Assembly (NCBI GenBank): GCA_028641055.1
Contig: CM054058.1
Location: 498,497,919 to 498,561,918 of the forward strand
DNA length: 64,000 nucleotides
Source of the DNA: Alopecurus myosuroides
Lineage: Eukaryota; Streptophyta; Magnoliopsida; Poales; Poaceae
Direction: 5' to 3'
Shown piece by piece: positions 22,555-32,902 of this stretch; position 1 is the stretch's first letter; the number at the start of each line of letters is the position of its first letter. The translations under genes were made by a program, and so were the position numbers. The notes below the pieces were generated by a model. That model did no database searches and had not been told where the DNA came from. It was given only the letters and a program-made list of their open reading frames with translations.

Positions 22555-23078
22555 ATAGCAGCGAACCACTTCTGATCCTGCTTGGCTGCCCTCCAATCTC
22601 TTGGAATTGCAGTTGATTGAAGAGACGCAACAAATGCCTAAAGCTTCATATGATACATAGTTATTGATGTTGTGTACCAAGCCCGCTCTATCGATTTGTG
22701 TCAAGGTAGCTGCTCGTTTCCCCTTCCCTAAAGCAATAGGAAAATCCAACGACGCCGATGTGCTGCCAACTAGACTTTTATTTCGCAACTCAGCCTCAAC
22801 AATTTCTTCTCGCAGATCGGTCTCAACAACATGTGACTCCCCCTGTGGTTGTTGCTCCCCTGTAGCTACCGTGCCCCCATGGTTCTATCCTTATCCTCCG
22901 CGTGTACACACGCATGGCCTGCTCTTCATTTCGCTTTGGCTTGATTCTCGCTTGTGACACATCTGGTACAATAAGTGGTATGGACCCAACAAGAAGAGGT
23001 TGTTGCTATTCTTCGATAGAGCTGTTGGCACTGGCACTGTTGCTGCTTGCATTCTCCCCCTCTTGATCGGTAGGCTTA
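22555..23078 (-). pseudogene. Ty1/copia polyprotein, IN-RT linker (element C)
   Basis: Minus-strand continuation of the copia polyprotein broken by A. It contains FPIALGKGKRAAT, NYVSYEALG and SINCNSKRLEGSQAG, the usual segment just before the RT block. It carries several frame breaks and is interrupted at 23078 by the TIR transposon. Confidence 0.75.
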
Positions 23079-24707
23079 GAGCATCTCCAGACGCCCCAGG
23101 AGCCCGACTTTATTTGCGTCGGATCGCTGTTTTCCGCCCAGTCGCACCCCCACGAGCCCAAATAGCGCCGGATTGGGCCTAATTATTGCCCGGCTAACCC
23201 AGGCTAGACCCAGCATGCCGGGGCACGGTTGGGGGGCGCCGGATGAAGGGAAATGGTGCGAAAGAGCTCCCACGTCTTTTTTCGCCGCGTGGACCCGCAC
23301 TGTCGGCGAGAAAGAGCTCCCGCGCGCGTTAATGTCGCCGCCGCGTTGATTGGACTGACAAGTGGAGCAGCCGAATCGCCTGCGGCGAAGTAATGGCGGT
23401 GCATCGGTAGTCGCGCCAGTTTTCCCAAATAGAAGCCCTCCACCTTCGTCGTCCTTCTCGCCCCCATCCCCACCTTCTTGCCCCATCCCGATCTTCACTC
23501 GCCAAATCCCACTCCTCCCCCCGGGATGGCGTCACGCTTCCCGGGAGACGGCGCCGCGGCCAACGGCGGAAGGCGGTGGTTGCGCGAGGAGGAGGCGAGC
23601 CTCCTGTACGCGGCGGGCTACCCGGTGCCCTCAGATATGCGTCTGCCCGACGATTGGAGGCTCATCGCAGGCGGGCTACCGGTGCCCCCTGTCCCCGAAG
23701 GCGACGACTTCATCGCGGCGATCCACGATGCCCGCATGACGGAGCCTCGCTTGCACCCCCTGAAATACGGCGCGTGGGTGGTCTACTTCCAGGAGCGGAG
23801 AAACAACGAACTTGCGGCCTACAAGGTGCCAATTGCGCCGCCGCGCGGCAACTCTGATGTTCGCTGCCGCTGGTGGGGCGCCCTGGACCGCACCCTCGAC
23901 GTCGTTCTCGCGCACCTCGAGAACGACAACGTCCCTCGGCTGGAGTACCCCCCACCCCCGCCGCGGGTGCCAAACTTCTCTCCGCGCCGTGCGGGTGGCC
24001 TGTGGGCGGCGAGAAGGATGTCGGCAGAGTCGTCGTCCTCCTCCTCGCATTCCTCCGGCACCGCTCGAACGCCGGAGCTGCGCCCGGTGAAGACCGAGCC
24101 CTCTGCTCTGTCTGCTCATGCCCAGGGCGTCGTCATCGGCGAGCGTCGTGCCCCGTTGCCGCCAAGGGGCAACGTCCGGCTAGTCAACCCGAAAAAGGAG
24201 GAGGACGACGAGGAGCTGGAGATCGACTTGGCGACGGCCCTCGCCTGGTCCCGCAAAGAACACATCGACGGCGAGGTGGCGAAGCAGCGACGCGCCCTGG
24301 AGGAGTTTGCCACCCGGAGACGCGACCGCCAGGAGAACGACGTTATCGTGCTGGTTGACGACGACGCCGCGCTAAGTCCGAGCAACGGCGGTGACCCCGA
24401 CCAGGGCTGCAGCAACGCCGTCCCGAAGAAGGAGCCGGACGCCTAGTTTAGTAATTTTTTAAGTCGTAGAATTGCCCCTCATGTAAATCCGCCCTATATT
24501 CGGCATTATTAATATAAATCGTCTAAATTTCGTCCAAATTTGTTCGAATTTGTTAAATTTTAGGCAAATCTCGCTGTGTCGCCTGGTCACGCGACGGGAA
24601 ACCGTCGCCCCCCCCCCCCCCCCCAGGGCGAGAAGAGCGCCGGATATCCCCCAGGAGGCGCTATTTTTGCTTAAAATTGGCCCGGGGGGCAACGGCTTGA
24701 AATGCTC
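23079..24707 (+). mobile_element. TIR DNA transposon (PIF/Harbinger-like) carrying an ORF
   Basis: 1629 bp. Begins GAGCATCTCCAGACGCCCC and ends ...GGCTTGAAATGCTC, giving short imperfect inverted termini (GAGCATCTCC versus GAGCATTTCA). It is flanked by TTA on both sides (23076-23078 and 24708-24710). A 3-bp TTA duplication is typical of PIF/Harbinger. It inserted into copia element C. No DDE transposase is visible; the only long ORF is 23526-24446. A C homopolymer lies at about 24609-24624. The superfamily call rests on the duplication and ends alone. Confidence 0.7.
23526..24446 (+). CDS. Uncharacterised 306-aa protein carried by TIR transposon
   Basis: An uninterrupted ATG-to-TAG frame of 306 codons, filling the element centre. 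The start was chosen at MASRFPGDG because it is the first ATG after a CT-rich leader. The N-terminal part (about residues 17-60) has RRWLREEEASLLYAAGYPVP and MRLPDDWRLIAGGLPVPPVP. The middle has WVVYFQERRNNELAAY and RCRWWGALDRTLDVVLAHLE. A Ser-rich linker then leads to a charged C-terminal helix (EIDLATALAWSRKEHIDGEVAKQ) and an acidic end with a PKKEPDA tail. I recognise this only as a repeat-associated grass protein type with no assigned function. It is GC-rich at third positions, unlike the copia sequence around it. It could be a Harbinger accessory ORF or a captured gene. Confidence 0.6.
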   Translation: MASRFPGDGAAANGGRRWLREEEASLLYAAGYPVPSDMRLPDDWRLIAGGLPVPPVPEGDDFIAAIHDARMTEPRLHPLKYGAWVVYFQERRNNELAAYKVPIAPPRGNSDVRCRWWGALDRTLDVVLAHLENDNVPRLEYPPPPPRVPNFSPRRAGGLWAARRMSAESSSSSSHSSGTARTPELRPVKTEPSALSAHAQGVVIGERRAPLPPRGNVRLVNPKKEEDDEELEIDLATALAWSRKEHIDGEVAKQRRALEEFATRRRDRQENDVIVLVDDDAALSPSNGGDPDQGCSNAVPKKEPDA

Positions 24708-24710
24708 TTA

Positions 24711-26440
24711 GGTGGCTGGTCAAGTCCTTCGGATATAGTACTCAAATCTTTTTTTTTCACCAGAAAAGGGTCAGATTCCCAAAAAGTTACATAAAAACTT
24801 ACAAATGTGCGTAGCTCAGAAGGACCCCAACATCCGCGCTATCCAGCAGGATAGCCGGTGAAGATGCACTTAACAGCTCGGGGGTCAAGCTTGGGGACCG
24901 AGGGCCCATGATCACGAACAAAGCAGGTTTAGCCACAAACTTGTTCTCACCTAGCAACAATTCATAGGGAGATCTCATATTGAGTATTCTTGAGGGGATG
25001 TGGCTAATAAGAAACGTAGCAGTCATCGCTACCTCACTTCAGAGGAATTTTGGAACATTCATGGTGTACATCAATGATCGAGCCACTTCTAGAATGTGGC
25101 GATTCTTCCTCTCTACCGCTCCATTTTGAGGTGTAGTGTCTGGACATGATGTCTGGTGTAGAATACTATGATCAGATAGGAACCCCGAAACCTTTTGTTG
25201 ATGTATTATGTCCCATTATCTTATCTAGGCATCTGAACCTGCACCTTGAACTGAGTTTTAACATATGCATAAAAATTCTGGAAGCAAGATCACACTTCAT
25301 CCTTATGCTTGATAAGGTATACCCATGTCATTCGAGAATAGTTGTCAATGAATGTCACAAAATACTTCATCCCATTTATAGATGAAATGGGACATGTCCA
25401 CACATCTGAATGCACAAGCATAAAAGGGGATATATTTCTTAGCCCCTTACTCACGTAGGTGGTTCTTGTGTGTTTTGCATACTACATGCTTCACACTTAA
25501 GGTTGTTCTTATCAACTTCAGGCATTACATCAGAAAAGACTTCACTCATTTTATCAAAAGCTACATGTCCCATTCTTCAACGATGAATAATATCAAGTTT
25601 GGTGTTGTAGCTAGAGCTGAACCTCCTAGCTTGCATGATTCATCACGGTCCATGTACCAAAGGCCTCTACGACTGATTCCGATTCCAATCTTCCTTCCAA
25701 TCAGCCTCTCCTGTATAAAGAATACGTATCTGTCAACGATTACCCGACGGTCTATTTGATCAACCAACGCACTTAGAGAGAGTAAATTCATAGGAAATGC
25801 AGGTACATGCAGAACAGATGATAGCTTAATATTTCTTGTACACTGAACTATTCATGTTCCTTTGATTTGCTGAGCAGTTCCATCCGCAGTTTGAATTGTT
25901 TCTTCATGCATGGCGGGGAATTGTGTATATGACTTGAACTCCCCAATGTAACTAGCAACATGTTGGATGCTCCTGAGTCTAGTATCCATTCTGAATTTAA
26001 TCTATGCGTAGACAAAGTGGGCAAAATGTCCAAAGCTGGCATCAGTCTGCTCCCCCTTCTTCACTTCACTCTAGCCAGAATTAGCGTGTGATGGTCCTTC
26101 ATCCGTTACTGACATGTTTTCTCTAGCACTCCCTTGATAGGTTGAATGCCTCGCATTCCTTCCTCTAACTCCCCTGTAATTTCCTCGGTTATAACCACTT
26201 CCTTAGCCACGCCTTGGAGTAGTACAATTGGAACTTAGATGCCCTTTTATTTCGCAATTGTGACAATCACGGTTCTCTGGCCTATTAGACACATAGTAAG
26301 CTGGTTCACGGTTCTCTGGCCTATTAGACACATAGTAAGCTAGTTTAGGTACTACCTCCATTTTCTCAATCTGTTCCAGCCTAGTTTCTTCCTGTCACAT
26401 ACCTGCAATGACCTCTTCCAAAGTAGGCAATTGAGGAAGA
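24711..26440 (-). pseudogene. Ty1/copia protease and integrase region (element C)
   Basis: Minus strand. The gag zinc knuckle CHNCEIKGHLSSNC (about 26230-26275) is followed by protease EWILDSGASN with catalytic DSG (about 25960-25990), the GAG-pre-integrase segment VLHVPAFPMNLLSLSALVD...GLWYMD, and integrase ending MTATFLISHIPSRILNMRSPYELLLG (about 24950-25026). Many stops and shifts interrupt the integrase. A 39-bp tandem duplication just upstream of the zinc knuckle (about 26271-26340) duplicates a PAYYVSNRPENRE block. Confidence 0.85.
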
Positions 26441-26444
26441 TGCA

Positions 26445-27113
26445 TTAGTTCAGCCCTCCTCCCTCAAATGTATGACTCAGTCCCTTCAAGAATTTCAGCA
26501 CGCTTCTATCCTCCATCCACTTCTTCGATGCTGCCATACATTCAGAATTCTGCAGCACCAAGGGGGCAAGATGATCTAGATCCGCCCATGCATGTTTTAG
26601 CTCTCCCACATATGTCATCAAAGTTTTGTCATCTTGTTTCAGATCATGTATTGCATCTTCAATCTGAGAAACCAACATGATGTTTCCCTTGTAAGAGTAC
26701 ATCTTGGTCAGAGCATCCCATAGCTCCATTAATGTGGAAAGAGCTTCCACGGATGCTGCAACCGCCGGTGTCAGGGAATTCAACAACCAAGTGAGAACTA
26801 GCAAATCTGTAGCATTCCACTTCTTCCACTCCTGCCCAATCTTGTCTCTAGGCTCGTTGACCTCTCCAAACACATACCCTTCAACCGACTTCGCCCTCAA
26901 AATCAATGTCCCTCTCCTGGACCAACTGAGATAATTTCCTACCCAATCTAGCTTGATCTCATTTGGCATGAACTCAAGCTTATACTGCACCTCCCCACGT
27001 GGGTTTGCCTGCCTACCTTCCTCAGATGATGCCTCATCTTCCTTCTTTGCAGCTAGCAAGTTAACCAGCTGGTCAAGCACTTTGGTCACCGCCTGATTGT
27101 CCCCCATCTCCAC
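26445..27113 (-). pseudogene. Ty1/copia gag (element C)
   Basis: An open frame of 222 codons starting at ATG 27113 (MEMGDNQAVTKVLDQL). It includes the UBN2-type gag core: YLSWSRRGTLILRAKSVEGYVFG, WKKWNATDLLVLTWLLNSL, ELWDALTKMYS and LMTYVGELKHAWADLDHL. It runs out of frame after FLKGLSHTFE; the zinc knuckle follows in another frame. Gag forms the particle. This is the best preserved part of element C. Confidence 0.85.
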
Positions 27114-27356
27114 TCACAGCAGCACAACTTCACCAAGAACACCACTGCTTTCAGCCTTTCATTTGGCATGAACTCAAGCTTATACTACACCTCCCCACGT
27201 GGGTTTGCATGCCTACCTTCCTCAGATGATGCCCCATCTTCCTTCTTTGCAGCTAGAAAGTTAACCAGCTGGTCAAACACTTTGGTCACGGCCTGATTGT
27301 CCCCATCTCTACTCACAGCAGCACAACTTCACCAAGAACACCACTGCTTTCAGCCT
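26961..27356. repeat. Tandem duplication (about 200-bp unit) over the start of copia gag
   Basis: 26961-27156 is repeated at 27161-27356 with a few substitutions and a 1-bp length difference. The unit covers the gag ATG, roughly the first 50 codons and part of the leader, so gag has two candidate starts; the frame upstream of 27113 does not run through. Confidence 0.9.
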
Positions 27357-27482
27357 CCTTCGGATCTGCTGGCACCTGCAGCAGATTACACCACCCCACG
27401 CTTGCTCCTCATAGCAACTACATCGAGAGCGCCCTCATCTCTACCCTGGTTGTCGCCGGCGCCACCACCTCCGTCGCCGGTG

Positions 27483-27494
27483 GCTCTGATACCA
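27483..27494 (-). other. Primer binding site of copia element C (initiator tRNA-Met)
   Basis: The complement of TGGTATCAGAGC directly abuts the LTR at 27495. This is the classic tRNA-iMet site of plant copia elements and confirms the minus-strand orientation. Confidence 0.9.
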
Positions 27495-27669
27495 TGTAGT
27501 TGTAGAGAGAGTGGCTAACCTGAGAGCAGCCGCTAGCTCCTATTTCTATTATGTCTTAGGGTTTTCACACAGCTAGCTCCACTTATATGCCCTCCTGGGT
27601 CACTTGGGTTAATGGGCCAGAATAGATAGTCAGGCTGCTGGAATGATACATCCCATGTATAGTTCAACA
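27495..27669 (-). repeat. 5' LTR of copia element C
   Basis: About 175 bp; on the minus strand it starts TGTTGAACTATAC and ends CTCTACAACTACA next to the primer site. It contains CATATAAG (TATA-like, about 27575). The outer border is set by TGTTGAAC only, because the 3' LTR is outside the window. Confidence 0.65.
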
Positions 27670-27751
27670 CAACGTGATTGGTACGACGCATTGCTACATG
27701 TATTGAAGAAGGCTTGAGCTATGGGGGAACGTAACTTCAACTCTTGCAAGC

Positions 27752-30700
27752 TGTAACAACCCCACTTTTATAATATGACTTTTGAGATAATTTGAAACTT
27801 AAGTGCACTCATGCATCATGGCATTCACATTTGGAATAAGAAAACAAAAGAAACAAACTGGCACATTTCATTATTAAATTAAAAATGCCAGAACCTGAAA
27901 GATCAAACAAGTTACTTCATGAAACTTACTCCAATTGAGCTAAAAACTTTACCAAGACTTCCTTATGTTAAATAAGGGTCACACAAAGAGGGCACCGAAA
28001 ATTGAATTGAGTAAAGTCGTGAAAACATCAATTTTCTTCACAACAGAAATAAAAATGGAAACAAGAACTTTATCCTTTTGCTCTAAAAAAATTACCATAG
28101 GCCCTCTATGCCAAATAAGGAATTATTGCAAAAGACCATGAATTTTGGAAGTGTTTGACTATTTTTACTAAATCAAATTAATATCTGGCAGAAATGAAAT
28201 TAATTCAAGTTTGTTCTACAAACTTTTTCAAAATGATCTCAAAACTCTACCGGTGCGTCCTTATGGTAAATAATAATTTCCCACCAAATATCATAAGGTT
28301 TTGAGTTAGATCAGTGTCTCAATTAATTGTTGAAAGAAAATTGCAGAAATAAAATGAAAACAAGTGTGTTTTAGAAATTTATCAAACATTCTTGAAAAAA
28401 TTATCAGTGGTGCTTCATAACAAATAAGAATTTTGTGCCAAGTTTCAAAAACTTTGGAATTGGTTTGGTGGCTGAATTATTTGATTTTATTTTAATCTAG
28501 AAAAAAAAATGGGAGAAAACAGAATGAGAAAAGGAGCCGGGGGTTTTCGCAAATGTTACATCACCTCTTACCTCATGCGCCCGCCGGACGCGCCATGGAC
28601 GCCACCTCGCACCTGGGGCCCCTCTCCGTGCTCCTCGTTGCGCCTAGAAGAAGAGGGATCCCCCCTACGACGCTGCTCCTCTTCACTCCCTCCTCGATCC
28701 CCGAGCTCGCATCCTCTCTCTCTCTCCCTCGTTACCCTCCGGTTCCCGAACCCTAGCTGATCTCGCCGAGGACGCCACCGGCGCTACGAGCTGCCTAGGT
28801 TAGATTGAAGCGAGGCAAAAGTACCGCCCTGTCACACTCTTCCTCTCCGGGCAAGAAATCGACCGGGAGAGCCACGAGCCGTCGTCGCCATCGTCGTTTC
28901 TCCTCTGACCCTGATGAACTCCGGTGAGGAAATCCGGCCGCTCCGACCCCTCTCCGTCCGCGCTGTCGCCACACATGCATCGAGGGTGAGTTTGCCAACA
29001 TCCCGGACATCTTTGTTCCCCTCCTCGCTTCCTAGATCGTCATCGCCGTGATGGCCGTGCGCCACCGCCGCAACAGCTCATCACCGTCGTCGTCTCAGGC
29101 AACCTTTTGGTCCCATACGCCACTCGTTAGGTAACCGCGTTGAGGCGCATCGGTTGTGCGCCACCTCTGCCCCACGCGCACGCCGTAGCCCCGCCGTCGT
29201 GCGTGCCTAGCTGCCAGTGACCGCCGTCGCGCGTCGGCCGCACCTGGACCAGGTCAAACCCGCGGGTGGGCCTGGTCGTGCACGCGTGGAGGCAACCGTG
29301 GCGCTGGGGGCCGTGTGTCAGCGACCGTGACTAAGCCACCGCGGGTAGAAAAAGATTCACGTTGTTTCTTTTAAAATTTGAAAACGAGAAACATAACTAA
29401 ATGTTTTATTCTAAAATCCATATAAATTAGAAAAATGCTCCAATTTGAGAATTTCAAAATTCTATGGATTTATCTAAGTGAGCACTTTCTGGTAATATCA
29501 ACATTGAAAAATGTTTTTGTTGTATTTTTCACACTAAATAATTAATTACAGGAAATGACATTAAAAATGGAAACTTGCAAAATTCATAACTTGAGTTCTG
29601 TTATTCCAAATTGAGCAAACTTAGGCTCTAAATTTTTTTAAAAAAAACTCTACACACCCATAGTTTATTTGGACATGTTTGGAATAATTTTCTTCTCTGT
29701 TTAAATAAAATACCCAAAAGGGCATATTTGAAACCGAATTTGAACAATTCATAACTTAAAAAATAATTATGGGAAAAATATTTTTAATACCTCAAAATGT
29801 CGAGAGAAACAATTGCTAGATATTTTGAACCTGGCTGGAACACAAATAAAATTTTACTTAACATGGTTCTTTGCATTTTCCAGAAAGGGCATATTCAAAT
29901 GTCAACTTAAAAATTGCACCAATTAATATTTATGGCTCCAAAAATTGCAAGCAATATATCATAATGATCAGCAAGAAAATTTCCTTAAGAAATCAACATT
30001 TACATGCATGTTCCCACCTTATTCCAGTATTATTCCCTAAGGAAAAAACAACAACAATAGTTCATTAAGATAAATACGGGTGCTATATCGAACTTGCCTA
30101 AATAATTTGGGAGCCCATTTAAATTGTTGCTCTTGTCAATTATTTATTTTAGTTGCATTAACTTGTCATGTCATCATTAGTCTGCATTGCCCTTATCGTA
30201 TTCGTGTTATTTATTTGCTCTCTCTGCTTGTTGTGTATCGGTAGATCCAGACGTCGAGGTTCCACCTCAGTACCTCGACGAAACGTACTACCACCCCTAC
30301 CATCAAGGCAAGCGTAAACCCCCTTCTTGAGCATTTTCTGAATCCTATGTTTTCCGTCACGTATTTTATCCACCATAATATTGCATTCGATTGAAATGTT
30401 TTGTCTATACTCTCCTAGTAGTTGCATTTTGTTTCAAACACCAATACTTGTTTTCCTTCCTATTATCCATAAGTTGTGATGTGGCCCAAGATACTGCTAT
30501 ATGGTATTTAACTTCTTAGCCATGCTTAGTTGAGTACTTTGGGTCCTATGATGGATCGTGGTTGGAACATATTCTATCATGTCCGGATGTCTTGGAGGCC
30601 GGCTGTCTCCAATTAAAATGCTAACAGACATGGATGAGTTGCTATCAGTGAATGGTGGTGTGTTGCCTCACTCATGCCCCTAGGAGCGAGTTCTTTACCT

Positions 30701-31864
30701 CTTGAACCAAGACTAAGCGTGCTTCCATCGGTGGGACATATGGAATATCTATCGACCGACCAACTCGTGAGGGTGTAGCCCAGGGCCCTCTAGTTTGAGC
30801 TTTCCATTTGCGTGTGCGTAGAGGATGGAGAAGCTACGGACGAGGACGGTGGTGTTTAGTATGTGGCCGCGGGCTAAGGGCTGGCGGGGCTGACTTGGGC
30901 CACGACACACTGATGATCCTGGGATAGATTCACGCGAGGTAAAGGTTGTAACCGCGACCAATCTGCCGGCCTCCCAGGAAGAGGATGTGATCATGCCTGA
31001 TCAGGAAAGGAGTCGGACGGTAATGGTGCACCCCTGCAGGGTAAATCTTTTCGAAAAGCCGTGTCCAAGGTTACAGACGCTTGGGAATGGACAATAAGAC
31101 CATAGAGAAGCTGAACAATAAAATCTGAATAGACAGGTGTAATGATGGATTTGATGGATGCAATGATCAGATGGTGAAGAAGAATAGTTATAATTTCTAT
31201 CTCATTTCAAAACCTTCTTATAGACGTTGCCCAGTCCGGTCTTCTAAACTGAAAACTGGATTTCTGCAAAACAACTACCAAATAGCCTTGCTAAAGCCTC
31301 ATTCGAGCTAGTAGCTCAAGTAACCTTGCGAGTACCTCATGTACTCACCGTTGCTTTGTTGAATCTTTCTCTGTTACAGTTGAGGACTTCTCCGAAGTCG
31401 AAGGTGGGTTCTTCATCGAAGTCGACGAGTAGTCTGGTTTTCCCAGGTGGCAGCCTGGGGCAACACGGAACAGGTTGGCGATGTTATGTTATTGTAGGCC
31501 TCTTAGGACATATTTGGATCTTGTTCTTAAAACACTATATTTGGTTCTGCTTGATGTAATGTTGGGTCAGTGACCTCTGTTGTGGTACTTGGTATATTTT
31601 CTCTGCTAAGAGTTGAACTATATTGATTTGTGTCGTAGAGACTCTGATGTGCCAGATTGTTTCGATTCTTGGTCTCTTTAATATGCAACTTGGATGGGCC
31701 CGACGTTATGTCATGAATGAGAGGTTGTGGGCCGATGATCCATGACCGAGTCGCGCCTGTTGATGTGATTCAGCCTTGGGAGTGGTAACCCTAGTAACCT
31801 TCAGTCGGGTATCGTAACCGATGACACCCAGCACTTTGTATACTTCCGAGGTCGGGCGCTAAAA
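27752..31864 (+). repeat. Candidate 5' LTR of element L
   Basis: Contains an AT-rich half, a CpG-rich promoter/leader-like block (28540-29330), and two exon-like patches: around 30245-30310 (DVEVPPQYLDETYYHPYH) and around 31381-31430, which follows a CTGTTACAG acceptor-like site (VEDFSEVEGGFFIEVDE). These look like pieces of a spliced leader ORF. No gag or pol similarity is visible. Confidence 0.45.
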
Positions 31865-31865
31865 A

Positions 31866-31881
31866 TTGGTTTCAGAACAGG
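31866..31881 (+). other. Primer binding site-like sequence of element L
   Basis: TTGGTTTCAGAACAGG differs by a few bases from the TGGTATCAGAGCAGG start typical of tRNA-iMet sites. It is followed by GCTGCCTATAGG. Confidence 0.55.
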
Positions 31882-32166
31882 CTGCCTATAGGAAACCCTT
31901 CTATTGGTCGATGTTCATTAGTATTATGAAAACTATTTCTAACCTACAAATGAGTTGTGAAAACCTGCTTAGGACTCTTTTATTCCTTATCTGTTTCCCT
32001 CTATTCTCGAAGGCATACCCTGTTTTATTTTGAATGTTTTCTTACTTACCTCTTACTTCAAACAACTAGGATTACGGGGTTGGTTCTTTCTACGAGTTTG
32101 TCTGAGATTGCTATATATCAAGTTGTTCTACAATGTGTTCCTGATTCTTTATTCCTCTTGATATAG

Positions 32167-32902
32167 ATGCCTCCCCCAGGACATGTCGTTCGCCTCACCC
32201 GTTGCAGTCACGTTGCTGGGTTCCAGGCCATGTTCGCGGCCAAGCTACCCCGAGTACGTGGTACACGAGGAGTACCGTCCCTACGTACAGGGGCAGTTTA
32301 TTTGTGTGGTGAATCTCATCAATGCGGACCGCCACACTCGAGAGGAGCCTCGGGTTGGACTACGCTACTTCTACCATGCCTACAGTGTTGGTTCGACAGT
32401 GGAACATGTCGTGCAGGAAGCGGCCTACCGTGGCATGGCTGCCTACCACAGGTTTGACCCTTACTTGGCTTCAGCTTTCCGTGACTTTCGTGATGCGGAG
32501 AGCAGCGAGCAGGGGGTGTACGTGGCCACATACACTAGTCCCAACCCGGATGAGAGCCTGATGTACTGTGCTTTGGTGGCCCTGCTCCAGGCTATAGACA
32601 TGCGCGCGCGGCAGTGGTACATGTACGTTGTCCGCTCCAAGGAGAGCCACTGGCAGACGCTGATGGCGCTAGAGCCACTCGTGCGCAGCGGGGTGTTGGG
32701 ACCCGAGTTTCTGCAGCCCACTCTGCTGACCCTACCTGATGCGATGGTGATCCCAGATGTTGGAGGCGCCTGGCCACCGACTGGCCCAGTCACAGATCCA
32801 CGAGGTGATATCCACCAGCCTTTGTACGTTAACCAGCCGCGGGGTATTCGTGTGTTCACCGGACATGGTCTTAGCCCGTGGGAGGGCGTGGACTACGACT
32901 AG
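32167..32902 (+). pseudogene. Unknown ORF of element L, about 245 residues, one frameshift
   Basis: ATG at 32167 (MPPPGHVVRLTRCSHVAGFQAMFAAKLP) runs into a frame change near 32247. The main frame then continues to TAG at 32902: EYVVHEEYRPYVQGQ, INADRHTREEPRVGLRYFYHAYSVGSTVEHVVQEAAYRGMAA, PDESLMYCALVALLQAIDMRARQWYMYVV and LEPLVRSGVLGPEF. The sequence looks globular and constrained, and the end WEGVDYD is clean. I do not recognise the family: it lacks gag, protease and RT motifs. Given its place just behind a primer site, it may be a retroelement-specific structural protein. Confidence 0.6.

Noticed and set aside
23362..24415. Overlapping ORFs on both strands of the TIR transposon
   Set aside because: Shadows of the GC-rich 306-codon frame; they lack an ATG context and show Arg/Pro-biased composition.
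28509..29065. Possible small genes in the CpG-rich block at 28.5-29.1 kb
   Set aside because: Frames are short and Pro/Arg/Ser-biased; the block looks like a retroelement leader, not a gene.
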